In this document: in pieces, positions 34,309-41,307 of the stretch
Position numbering within the stretch: the stretch's first letter is position 1
Layout of the letters: the number at the start of each line of letters is the position of its first letter
Assembly (NCBI GenBank): GCA_025057575.1
Contig: JANXBO010000021.1
Span: forward strand, 1 to 48,034
Length of the DNA: 48,034 nucleotides
DNA from: Candidatus Caldisaccharidevorator malaysiensis
GTDB lineage: Bacteria; Armatimonadota; Fervidibacteria; Fervidibacterales; Fervidibacteraceae
Direction of reading: 5' to 3'
Made by a program: the position numbers and the translations under genes
Notes under the pieces: model-generated
Told to the model about the DNA's origin: nothing
Database searches by the model: none
What the model saw: the letters and a program-made list of their open reading frames with translations, nothing else

Positions 34309-34330
34309 TATATGAGTAATTGCTCATATA
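34309..34330. promoter_or_regulatory. Perfect 22-bp palindrome: probable ArsR/SmtB-type operator
   Basis: TATATGAG, six bases (TAATTG), CTCATATA. The 8-base arms are perfectly complementary. The core TGAG-N6-CTCA inside ATA-rich flanks resembles the ArsR/SmtB 12-2-12 operators. It sits between the divergent pump gene (start 34268) and repressor gene (start 34353) and overlaps a perfect minus-strand TATAAT (34312-34307), so a bound repressor could block transcription of both. Autoregulation is inferred. Confidence 0.75.
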
Positions 34331-34352
34331 TTCATCAAGACAGGAGTCGGCT

Positions 34353-34739
34353 ATGAAACAGGTTGTCGCGTTTCTCAAGGCGGTCGCCGATGAGACCCGT
34401 CTTCGCATCTTGAAGTTGTTGATGGACGGCGAATTTTGCGTTTGCGAGTTGATGGATGCTTTGGAGGTCAATCAGTCTAATCTGTCCCGCCATCTGTCCG
34501 TCCTGAAAAATGCCGGTCTGGTTACCGACAGAAAGGACGGTCTCTGGGTCTATTACACGGTGACGAAGGAAGCCAAGCCAGTGGTGAAGATGCTCTTGAC
34601 AAGGTTGGGGAACTTGGATACGGAGCGGACTCAGAGAGACCATCAGCGCCTGCAGCAAAGGTTGGCGATGAGGACCAACGGAAAGTGCCTCTTGGGCGCC
34701 GGCAGGTTGCCACCGAGTCCAAAGTTTCGGAGGCGATGA
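34353..34739 (+). CDS. ArsR/SmtB-family metal(loid)-responsive repressor (128 aa)
   Basis: Winged-helix repressor. KAVADETRLRILKLLMDGEF leads into CVCEL with Cys29 and Cys31, the alpha-3 site used by ArsR/SmtB members for arsenite, antimonite or soft metals. QSNLSRHLSVLKNAGLV is the recognition helix and wing follows (KDGLWVYYTV). The C-terminal ~45 residues (QRDHQRLQQRLAMR and a basic end) are an extension. ATG 34353 with CAGGAG upstream is chosen over an in-frame codon at 34320, which would lie inside the operator. First gene of a three-gene plus-strand operon. Confidence 0.93.
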   Translation: MKQVVAFLKAVADETRLRILKLLMDGEFCVCELMDALEVNQSNLSRHLSVLKNAGLVTDRKDGLWVYYTVTKEAKPVVKMLLTRLGNLDTERTQRDHQRLQQRLAMRTNGKCLLGAGRLPPSPKFRRR

Positions 34740-34742
34740 GTG

Positions 34743-35246
34743 ATGGTCTGGTCGCGATGGTTGCCTTTTTTGGTTTTGCTCCTCGTCGTATCTGCTCATA
34801 CTGCCTACCTGTCTCGTTACCCAACCATAAGGGAGGAAGTGGTCTGTGTCCTTGATGAGAAGGGGCGATGCGTAGACGATAGAGTCGTGCAAAAGGCATC
34901 CACCCCTTTGTCCCTTGCTGGGTTCAAGAACTACTTGCAGAACCAGGATTATTTTCTGGGGCTCGCCTATGCCTTGGCGTTCGCCTTTGCCACCTATGCT
35001 CTGATGCAGTGGCGAAACAGCCGCCGGCAAGCGCTGGCAGGCGCTGCCTTCGGTCTCGGGTTGGGTTCGGCGTTGTGGGCAGGCACTTGCTTCCTCGTCG
35101 GCTGCTGCGGTTCGCCGATGCTGAGTGTCTGGTTGGGACTCTTCGGAACACAAGCCGTCGGACTGACGAAGCCTTCGGTTACTGCTATCACGGCGCTGTC
35201 TGTTGGATGTGGCTACTTGTGCTTGCGACGAAAAACTTGCTGCTAG
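34743..35246 (+). CDS. Cys-rich polytopic membrane protein of the ArsR operon (168 aa from GTG 34740, 167 from ATG)
   Basis: Unrecognised. A hydrophobic N-terminal segment (WLPFLVLLLVVSAHTAYL), then an extracytoplasmic loop with VCVLDEKGRCVDD, then about three more helices. One helix contains CFLVGCCGSPMLSVW, with three Cys in and beside the membrane, and the C-terminus ends RRKTCC. Paired and intramembrane Cys recall mercury or metalloid carriers such as MerT, but I see no actual MerT homology. GGAGG sits 6-9 bases ahead of the GTG/ATG pair. It starts 3 bases after arsR and precedes the MtrA-like gene by 30. A metal or metalloid transport role is inferred. Confidence 0.8.
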   Translation: MVWSRWLPFLVLLLVVSAHTAYLSRYPTIREEVVCVLDEKGRCVDDRVVQKASTPLSLAGFKNYLQNQDYFLGLAYALAFAFATYALMQWRNSRRQALAGAAFGLGLGSALWAGTCFLVGCCGSPMLSVWLGLFGTQAVGLTKPSVTAITALSVGCGYLCLRRKTCC

Positions 35247-35276
35247 GACACCTGCTAACCATAGGAGAACTGCCCG

Positions 35277-36392
35277 ATGGATGAGAAAGAAATCCTGAAA
35301 CAACTCCGGATAGATTTGAAAGAAGCGTTTGACACACCCAAGTGCAAGAAGTGCGGTTGCTTGCGGGATACCCTCATTGCCGTGCGGGAAGAGACGGCGA
35401 CGATTGAAGGCGAAGAGGCAGACGCTTTGCGGGCAGACATTGACCAATTTCTTACCGGAATGCAACCTATTCAGTATCAGTGTTTGGGATGCGATCCTTG
35501 CTATCCTGCTGTTGCCGAAAATCGTTTCCACGCAGCCGCTGAGCCCATCTTGCCTTTGACAATCGTTCAACGACCATCCTGTGCCTTTGAGGTCAGAACG
35601 GACGGAGACTGGCCTGTCGTGGCGGGTGAATATTTTGTCCTTGACCCGGGCGGTAGCGTTGCCGTGTCTACTCTCGCCAGCCCTGACCTGGCAGCCCAGT
35701 TGGCGCAAAGACGCCCGCGAGGTTTGTCCATTGTGGGAAAAACGGAAACGGAGAACATTGGAATTGATAAAGTGGTGAAGAACATCGTTGCGAACCCTTG
35801 CATTCGCACCCTCATCGTCGCGGGGCAAGACCCGAAAGGTCACCTGAGCGGGCAGGCACTGCTGGCTCTGGCGCAAAACGGAGTGGACGAAAGACAGCGG
35901 ATCGTCGGTGCGAAAGGCAAGCGCCCTTTCCTGAGGAATGTTACCCAACAGGAAATTGAGCAATTCCGCCAACAGGTCACCGTGGTGGATATGATCGGCT
36001 GCGATGATCCCGAGGTGGTCGCAACGAAGGTAGAATCTATCGGTTCCGTTTGCCAGTGCGCCTGTCAACTCCCACTGGGTGAACGCTCTGGAGTTGCGAC
36101 TGTAAAGCGTGTTAAAGCCCATCTTCCGGAAGGACCACTCAAGTTGGATAAGGCAGGCTACTTCGTCATCATCCTTCAGCCTGAGAAGAGGATGATCGTT
36201 GTGGAGCATTACGATTACCGTGACCGCTTGCAACACATCGTAGAAGGTGAGGACGCCCGTTCCCTTTGTGCCACTATTTTGGAACTTGGACTGATAACCC
36301 AACTGGACCACGCTGCCTATCTCGGGAGAGAACTGATGAGAGCAGAAATGGCTCTGCGACATTCCCTGCCCTTCGTCCAGGACGGCGCCTAA
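35277..36392 (+). CDS. Three-domain protein: Cys cluster, MtrA-like corrinoid domain, DUF4346-like domain (371 aa)
   Basis: Residues 21-80 carry CxxCxC (23, 26, 28) and CLGCDPCYPA (69, 72, 75), a likely Fe-S or metal site. Residues ~112-245 resemble subunit A of tetrahydromethanopterin S-methyltransferase: WPVVAGEYFVLDP, SIVGKTETENIGIDKVVKNI and DPKGHLSGQALLAL. His189 there corresponds to the His that coordinates cobalt in MtrA. A CxCxC (259-263) follows, then a DUF4346-like domain at ~285-369 (GYFVIIL, LDHAAYLGRELMRAEMAL). No membrane anchor is seen. Linkage to ArsR and an efflux pump suggests corrinoid-type methyl or metal chemistry; this is inference. Confidence 0.85.
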   Translation: MDEKEILKQLRIDLKEAFDTPKCKKCGCLRDTLIAVREETATIEGEEADALRADIDQFLTGMQPIQYQCLGCDPCYPAVAENRFHAAAEPILPLTIVQRPSCAFEVRTDGDWPVVAGEYFVLDPGGSVAVSTLASPDLAAQLAQRRPRGLSIVGKTETENIGIDKVVKNIVANPCIRTLIVAGQDPKGHLSGQALLALAQNGVDERQRIVGAKGKRPFLRNVTQQEIEQFRQQVTVVDMIGCDDPEVVATKVESIGSVCQCACQLPLGERSGVATVKRVKAHLPEGPLKLDKAGYFVIILQPEKRMIVVEHYDYRDRLQHIVEGEDARSLCATILELGLITQLDHAAYLGRELMRAEMALRHSLPFVQDGA

Positions 36393-36481
36393 GGGGCTTC
36401 GGGCACCGAACTGGTAATGGAAATCAATTTTCACAGCAGCAGAGGGTGTGTTAAACGAAAAGGCTGGTCTGTGTATCGTTT

Positions 36482-38341
36482 TCAGTGCTCCTCTCCAAAC
36501 TCTTCTTTTCGCATCTCCGACTTTAGCAGGAAAGCACCTTCGCTAACAATGCGGTCACCTGGTTTCAAGCCCGCCGTGACTTCTACGAACTTGCCGCTTC
36601 GGGTGCCAAGGACAACCTCCCGCTCCTGGAAACGATTGGGCGCCTCTTGAACATAAACCTTGGGTTTCCCCTCGTCTTCGTGGTAAGCGGTAACGGGAAT
36701 GACTAACGCTTTGCGCTTGCTGACCTGGATACGGGCGCGCACGAACATCTCGGGTCTCAGCAGCCGTTTCGGGTTAGCGATAAAGCACCGGACCAGAAGA
36801 GTTCGGGTCTTTTCGTCCAGCGTGTCGCCGATATACTGGACCCTTCCCACAAAGGTCCGTCCGGGGTAGGCAGGGGTAGTTATGGAGACTATCTGTCCAA
36901 CTTTTACAACTGAGATGTCTTTTTCAAACACTCGCAAGTCAACCCAAACAGACGACAAGTCCAGAAGGACGAACAGGGTATCATTGGCTGTGACGGCTTG
37001 CCCTAAGGAAACGCGCCGCTCTAAGATGCGTCCACTGATGGGTGCGAGAATGGGGATCCGAGCGCTCCGCCCAGCCTCAACCTTCAGCACTTCTAAAGCC
37101 TTCTGAGCGACAAGAAGTTCCACCATCGCCTGGTCGTATTGGGCTTGGGCTTCCTGCACTTCCCTCTGGGAGAGAAGGTTCTGCTCGGCGATGTGTTGCT
37201 CTCGTTGCAACGCCTTTTTTGCGATTTCCAGTCGCCTGGCGGCTTGCTCGAGTGCCGCTTGGTGCCGAGCCAGTTCCTTCGCTGCGTGCTGGACTTCTGC
37301 CTCTGCCTTCTGGATAGCGGACTGGGCACGGATGTTGAGAAAGGCAACTTCTTCTTCTCTCTTCAGTTTCAGTTGTGCCAGGTCCAACTGTCGCTGCGCC
37401 CTGTCCAGGTTGACCTCCTTAGCGTGCATTTCTCTTTTTGCTTTTATGACCTCTGCCTGAGCCTTTTGCCGTTCCGCTTGGGCGCTTTCCAGTTCTCTTT
37501 GAGACAGCGTGCCGATCTGGAAAAGCCGTTCGGCTCTGGCGGCGTTGCGGTCAGCCACCTGAAAATCCGTCTCGGCGCGGACCAGGGCGGACTGGGCAGC
37601 GGTCAGTTCGGACCGTGCCTGTTCCACTTCCGATCGGGCAGTTGACAACTCCTTTTGCGCTTCTTCCAATGGCGGATAGCGGAAGGCACCCAGGTGCTCC
37701 AATTCTTGCTGACGTCTCAACTCCGCTTTCGCTAAATCCAGTGCCGTCTGGGCTCTTTCCAAAGACGCTTGTGCGGAAGTCAACTCAGCCGTTGCATCGG
37801 CATACTCCTTCTGGGCTTCTTGCAGGGGTCGCTGGCTGAATGCACCGGCGGCTACCAACCTCTTCAAATTCTCCCATCGCCTCTTAGCAGCCGCCACTCG
37901 GGCGACCGCTTGAGCGTAGGCCGCCTGGGCTTGGGACACTTCGGTGCTGTCTATGAGGGCGAGAGTCTGTCCCGCTTTTACTTCGTCACCGACTGTGACG
38001 AAAATTTGGCTGACGCGTCCTGATACCAGTGACCCCGTGACGATTAACTTGTCGTTGTTGGGTTGAACTTCACCGGTCACGTCTAAGGTTTGCACTACCT
38101 CACGGAACACAACGGGGGCAAGGCGAATGTTAGCCACTTCCGCTCCTTCGCCGGTCACAGTTATCTCGCCTGGCTTCTCTTCTCCGTTGGGGTGCGGCTC
38201 CCTCGTTTCCTTTTCCAGTGCTTTCAAACTCTCTGTCCTCGCCATTCGCTTTCCGATGCCGACGCCTACCAAAAAGCCCAGTCCAACCAAGAGACCGACG
38301 GCGGCGCTCCGCCACCGGCTTACCTGATTCCGTTCGTTCAT
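36482..38341 (-). CDS. RND periplasmic adaptor (membrane-fusion) protein with expanded helical hairpin (619 aa)
   Basis: CusB/CzcB-like adaptor: one N-terminal membrane anchor (SAAVGLLVGLGFLVGVGIG), a first lipoyl half (SGRVSQIFVTVGDEVKAGQ), a long helical region at ~135-425, the second lipoyl half (ILAPISGRILERRVSLGQAV), and barrel/membrane-proximal domains. Typical members are ~350-500 residues; here the excess is in the helical hairpin, which shows five tandem tip-like units near residues 161, 214, 273, 334 and 383. ATG 38341 overlaps the TolC-type stop by 4 bases (ATGA), after AAAGGAGTG. The pump it should serve is the CusA-type gene at 31.1-34.3 kb. Confidence 0.92.
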   Translation of the reverse strand: MNERNQVSRWRSAAVGLLVGLGFLVGVGIGKRMARTESLKALEKETREPHPNGEEKPGEITVTGEGAEVANIRLAPVVFREVVQTLDVTGEVQPNNDKLIVTGSLVSGRVSQIFVTVGDEVKAGQTLALIDSTEVSQAQAAYAQAVARVAAAKRRWENLKRLVAAGAFSQRPLQEAQKEYADATAELTSAQASLERAQTALDLAKAELRRQQELEHLGAFRYPPLEEAQKELSTARSEVEQARSELTAAQSALVRAETDFQVADRNAARAERLFQIGTLSQRELESAQAERQKAQAEVIKAKREMHAKEVNLDRAQRQLDLAQLKLKREEEVAFLNIRAQSAIQKAEAEVQHAAKELARHQAALEQAARRLEIAKKALQREQHIAEQNLLSQREVQEAQAQYDQAMVELLVAQKALEVLKVEAGRSARIPILAPISGRILERRVSLGQAVTANDTLFVLLDLSSVWVDLRVFEKDISVVKVGQIVSITTPAYPGRTFVGRVQYIGDTLDEKTRTLLVRCFIANPKRLLRPEMFVRARIQVSKRKALVIPVTAYHEDEGKPKVYVQEAPNRFQEREVVLGTRSGKFVEVTAGLKPGDRIVSEGAFLLKSEMRKEEFGEEH

Positions 38342-39591
38342 TGGGATGCACTCCTTTCTGGATTCGTGTCAGCGAGGGGCAACTCTCCCCCGACCGCTCG
38401 CTCCAAATAAGCCACGGCTTTAACATAGGTAGCCGTCGCCTCAACCAACTGTCGGCGGGTTCTTCGCCAGGTCTGCTGGGCGTCTATCAATTCCAGCAAG
38501 GTGCTGCCTCCCTCAGCGTAGGCGGCTTTGATTCGCTTCAGCAGATCCTCTGCGATGGGGACGATCCGCTGCTGGTATGTCTCAACCACCTGGCTCGCTG
38601 CCAGCACCCTTTGAGTCGCTGTTTCCACTTCTGCCAATACGACCCTCTTGGTCTGATCCAAGACGGCTTCTTGCTCTTCCACCTGTGCCTGAGCAGCGCG
38701 AATTTCGCCGGAGATTCGCCCCAAATCTAGCAGGGGTAAGGTGATGCCGATGCCAAAGCGTGGTGCTGTCAAACGCACTGCCCTTTGATCTTCGCCCAGC
38801 CGGGCGAGGGCAAAGAGATCGGGTAGGCGCTGTGCCCGTAACGACTTAACGATGAAACGCTGCGCCGTGAGGCGATGTTGTGCTGCCTGAATTTCAGGTC
38901 TCTGCTCTAACGCTAAGGCTTTCAACGCTTTCGCCGAAAGGGAGAGGGGTTGGTAGGAAAGTTCTTCTGCAGGCAGGACCGGCACAGAAGTTTCTTGACC
39001 CATCGCCAAATTAAGGGCGACTTGGCGGGCGAAAACCTCTGCACGGGCTTGGATCACTTCTTGTTCCACCTGCTGGCTCTCAATATCGGTCCGAAGGATG
39101 TGGACAAGGGGAACGGCGCCAATGGCGTGCTGCTTCTGCGCCAGGTCCCGAAGGGTTCGGCTTAACTCGGCGGCTTCCTCTGTCAAAACTCTTATAGAGA
39201 CGGCCGCTTGCAACTCGGCATAAGCCACCTTAACGCCCAAGGTAACGTCCAAAACCGTCGCTTGGTATTCGGCGAGACTTGCAGCGACCTCCCTATCGGA
39301 CGCTTGGACCCGCAGGGAACGTTTGAAAGGCAACTCAAGGACCTGTTCAAAAACGATCGGGTTATCGGCGGTCGTTCCCATCGGAACGATGACGAAAGAA
39401 GGGTTCGGGAAGGCGCTGACACTGATTTTCCGACCCTGTGCCGCTTCGCTTTTCTTTCTCGCTGCCGTTAGCAGGGGATGCTGCTGAAGGGCACGGGCGA
39501 TTGCCTCTTTTTTCGTCAAGGTCACTTGCTCTGAGCCTGCGACCGGACCCGCAAAGGCAATAGCAAAGGCAAAGCAAAGAATTCGTTGCAA
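38338..39591 (-). CDS. TolC-family outer-membrane efflux channel (417 aa)
   Basis: CusC/CzcC-like outer-membrane factor. A signal peptide (ILCFAFAIAFAGPVAG) is followed by VTLTKKEAIARALQQHPLLTAARKK. Two repeated helical halves follow, each with long Ala/Gln/Glu-rich stretches (RPEIQAAQHRLTAQ; SGEIRAAQAQVEEQEAVLD), and the TLLELIDAQQTW signature near the end. It forms the trimeric exit duct of the tripartite pump. The start is TTG 39591 with GGGGGTGA ahead. It is followed, with a 4-base overlap, by the adaptor and preceded by a small Cys-rich gene. Confidence 0.93.
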   Translation of the reverse strand: MQRILCFAFAIAFAGPVAGSEQVTLTKKEAIARALQQHPLLTAARKKSEAAQGRKISVSAFPNPSFVIVPMGTTADNPIVFEQVLELPFKRSLRVQASDREVAASLAEYQATVLDVTLGVKVAYAELQAAVSIRVLTEEAAELSRTLRDLAQKQHAIGAVPLVHILRTDIESQQVEQEVIQARAEVFARQVALNLAMGQETSVPVLPAEELSYQPLSLSAKALKALALEQRPEIQAAQHRLTAQRFIVKSLRAQRLPDLFALARLGEDQRAVRLTAPRFGIGITLPLLDLGRISGEIRAAQAQVEEQEAVLDQTKRVVLAEVETATQRVLAASQVVETYQQRIVPIAEDLLKRIKAAYAEGGSTLLELIDAQQTWRRTRRQLVEATATYVKAVAYLERAVGGELPLADTNPERSASQ

Positions 39592-39636
39592 AATTCGTCA
39601 CCCCCGGTATCAGCAGTTTCTTTGGGTGTTACGAAT

Positions 39637-39984
39637 TCAACTGCTGACCGGTGGTGAGCGGCTACCGAAGCAGAAAATCCAAAAAACGCCTTGGATCAGA
39701 GGCTGTGGCTGGGGGCAGGGAGGTTCAACCGTCAGAAGAACCGGGAAGGGATAAAAGATTAGAGTTAAAGAGTTGCACTCCTTTGCTGGCTGAAGTGGTC
39801 TGCTAACTTGTTCCTTTGCCCACTGGGGATGGGACAGTCGCCCTATGGGAAGGCAGTTCAGGCAGTCGCCGCAGACATCCCCCTCCACGCACTGGGGCTG
39901 GCATTCCTGGCTTATCTCAGCCAGGGCGAGAGCGACCACCGCCCCCAGCAGGCAGCAGGCTGTGATGCGCCACAGGATCCGCAT
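39637..39984 (-). CDS. Small exported Cys-rich protein upstream of the efflux genes (115 aa)
   Basis: Not recognised. The N-terminus (MRILWRITACCLLGAVVALA) is a signal peptide or anchor. Cys residues follow in ECQPQCVEGDVCGDCLNCLP, a CxxxC ... CxxCxxC pattern suitable for metal binding. The remainder is Pro-rich and hydrophobic without motif. It ends 45 bases before the TolC-type start, is on the same strand, and the only upstream gap is large, so it is probably the first gene of the outer-membrane channel/adaptor operon. A periplasmic metal-binding role, by analogy with small accessory proteins of metal pumps, is inferred. The C-terminal half looks unusual, so the exact end should be checked by comparison. 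Confidence 0.65.
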   Translation of the reverse strand: MRILWRITACCLLGAVVALALAEISQECQPQCVEGDVCGDCLNCLPIGRLSHPQWAKEQVSRPLQPAKECNSLTLIFYPFPVLLTVEPPCPQPQPLIQGVFWIFCFGSRSPPVSS

Positions 39985-40308
39985 TTAGTGTTCCCTTTCC
40001 CGGTTCCCAATCATTGTGGAGCAGACCCGGCTTCCCGTAAAGGCAAAAGAGCCGATAAGGGCAGTCTCGCAAGGTCTACGACATCCGTGTCCCAGCGGAT
40101 CCTCTTTTACCACTTGAATACTTGCGGGACGAGACGGTGAATCAAGGCTTTTTGCTTCAAAAGCCTTGGTCTTCCTCCACTTTGGTTGCTTGTCAAGGGT
40201 CTGAGGTTGTTCTGGCAATAGCCCTCCGGCTGCAATGCCCTAATATGTCTTTGGTTCTTTGAGAAAAGTTGGCAGGCAGATAGTAGAGTCGGAAAGAGGA
40301 TCTGTGCT
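39985..40308. other. Divergent intergenic region between efflux operon and ROK kinase
   Basis: The only gap over 300 bases in the window. It must hold the start signals of both flanking operons. On the minus strand a 7-bp stem is possible between GTAGACC (40079-40073) and GGTCTGC (40027-40021), using a G-T wobble that would pair in RNA only on this strand. Inside it CGGCT/AGCCG may form another stem. That suggests a folded leader for the Cys-rich/TolC transcript. No known riboswitch consensus, including a B12 box, is recognisable. A perfect 10-bp hairpin lies at 40143-40168. Short open frames here look like noise. Confidence 0.45.
40143..40168. repeat. Perfect 10-bp inverted repeat with 6-base loop
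   Basis: CAAGGCTTTT, loop TGCTTC, AAAAGCCTTG. The arms are exactly complementary. No T-tract follows on either strand, so a rho-independent terminator is doubtful. It could be an operator or an mRNA stem in either divergent leader. Confidence 0.6.
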
Positions 40309-41238
40309 GTGGCGCAATTGGTCATCGGTCTGGACGTCGGCGGGACAAAAGTGACCGGGGCTCTGGCGACGGCGGAGGGTGAGGTTAAGCGTCTCATCCG
40401 CGAGAGGACGGACCCTGAAGAGGGTGCCGAGGGTGGGTTTCGGAAACTTTGCCGAATAGTGGAGGATCTTAAGGAGACCGCTGCTTCTTTGGGAAGTCAG
40501 GTAGGCGTTGTCGGGGTCGGATTTGGTGGTCCGGTCCATTTTGAGACGGGAACCGTCTACCTTTCGCACCATGTGCCCGGGTGGGAGGACTTTCCTTTGA
40601 GAGAGCGACTGGGGTCGGAGACGGAACTGGCTGTGGTGGTGGACAATGACGCCAATGCGGGCACATTAGGAGAATGGCGGTTTGGGGCGGGCAGAGGGGT
40701 TGAGGACTTGCTCTACATCAACATTGGAACGGGTATTGGGGGCGGTTTAATCAGCGGTGGACGGCTCGTGCGGGGTTGGCGAAACCTTGCCGGTGAAATC
40801 GGTCATATGACAGTTCGCCCCGAGGGTCCTCTGTGCACTTGCGGACGGACAGGCTGTTTGGAAGCCTTGTCCAGTGGCAGCGCCATTGGCAAAACCGGCT
40901 CGGAGCGACTCGGCAGACCTGTGTCCAGTGAAGAAGTCTTTGCTCTTGCCCTTCAAGGAGATCCGATCGCCCGCAGCGTCTTGGAAGAAGCCACGGACGC
41001 TCTGGCTTTTGCCATCGGTGCCGCTGCTAACCTGTTCAATCCCAAGCGGGTCATCCTTGGTGGGGGAGTCAGTGAGGCACCGGAAGAGTTGCTGGTTCGT
41101 CCCGTCCGAGAGCGACTGCCTTTGTATGTCTTGCCTCAGTCATTGGAAGGTCTTGAAGTGGTGCGGGCGCAATTGGGTTACGACGCCGGAGTAATGGGCG
41201 CCGTCGCCTTAGGTTTGGAGGAAGGGAAACTTCTTTGA
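40309..41238 (+). CDS. ROK-family sugar kinase, probably glucokinase (309 aa)
   Basis: Sugar kinase of the ROK group. LVIGLDVGGTKVTGAL is the ATP phosphate-1 motif, VVVDNDANAGTLGEW holds the catalytic Asp, and LYINIGTGIGGGLI is phosphate-2. LAGEIGHMTV carries the EIGH motif, and CTCGRTGCLEALSSG is the zinc site that marks ROK proteins. No DNA-binding domain is present, so it is an enzyme and not a NagC-type repressor. The start is GTG 40309 after GGAAAGAGGA. It is 69 bases before a cupin phosphoglucose isomerase, so the pair would perform the first two steps of glucose use. Glucose specificity is inferred. Confidence 0.93.
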   Translation: MAQLVIGLDVGGTKVTGALATAEGEVKRLIRERTDPEEGAEGGFRKLCRIVEDLKETAASLGSQVGVVGVGFGGPVHFETGTVYLSHHVPGWEDFPLRERLGSETELAVVVDNDANAGTLGEWRFGAGRGVEDLLYINIGTGIGGGLISGGRLVRGWRNLAGEIGHMTVRPEGPLCTCGRTGCLEALSSGSAIGKTGSERLGRPVSSEEVFALALQGDPIARSVLEEATDALAFAIGAAANLFNPKRVILGGGVSEAPEELLVRPVRERLPLYVLPQSLEGLEVVRAQLGYDAGVMGAVALGLEEGKLL

Positions 41239-41307
41239 AAGGGCAGATGCCAAAATACCCGAGTAGGCGAACCGACAAAATTATGTGGGCAAGGTGGGGT
41301 TTGACCA

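Noticed and set aside
35277-36392. Possible HgcA mercury-methylating corrinoid protein
   Set aside because: The HgcA cap-helix motif N(V/I)WCA(A/G)GK and its C-terminal membrane domain are absent, and no HgcB-type ferredoxin follows. The match is to MtrA and DUF4346-like sequences.
34335-36434. A 699-codon open frame on the minus strand opposite arsR, the membrane gene and the MtrA-like gene
   Set aside because: It is antisense to three genes with clear family features and recognisable starts. Its translation shows no domain or coherent hydrophobic pattern, and it lacks a ribosome site. It is a by-product of codon bias.
39985-40308. Cobalamin riboswitch
   Set aside because: I looked for a B12-box-like core and the conserved purine-rich segments and did not find them here or before the ArsR operon.
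39985-40397. Short minus-strand frames in the 39985-40308 gap and into the ROK gene
   Set aside because: No ribosome sites, no family features, one overlaps the ROK kinase start. The gap is better explained as leaders and promoters.
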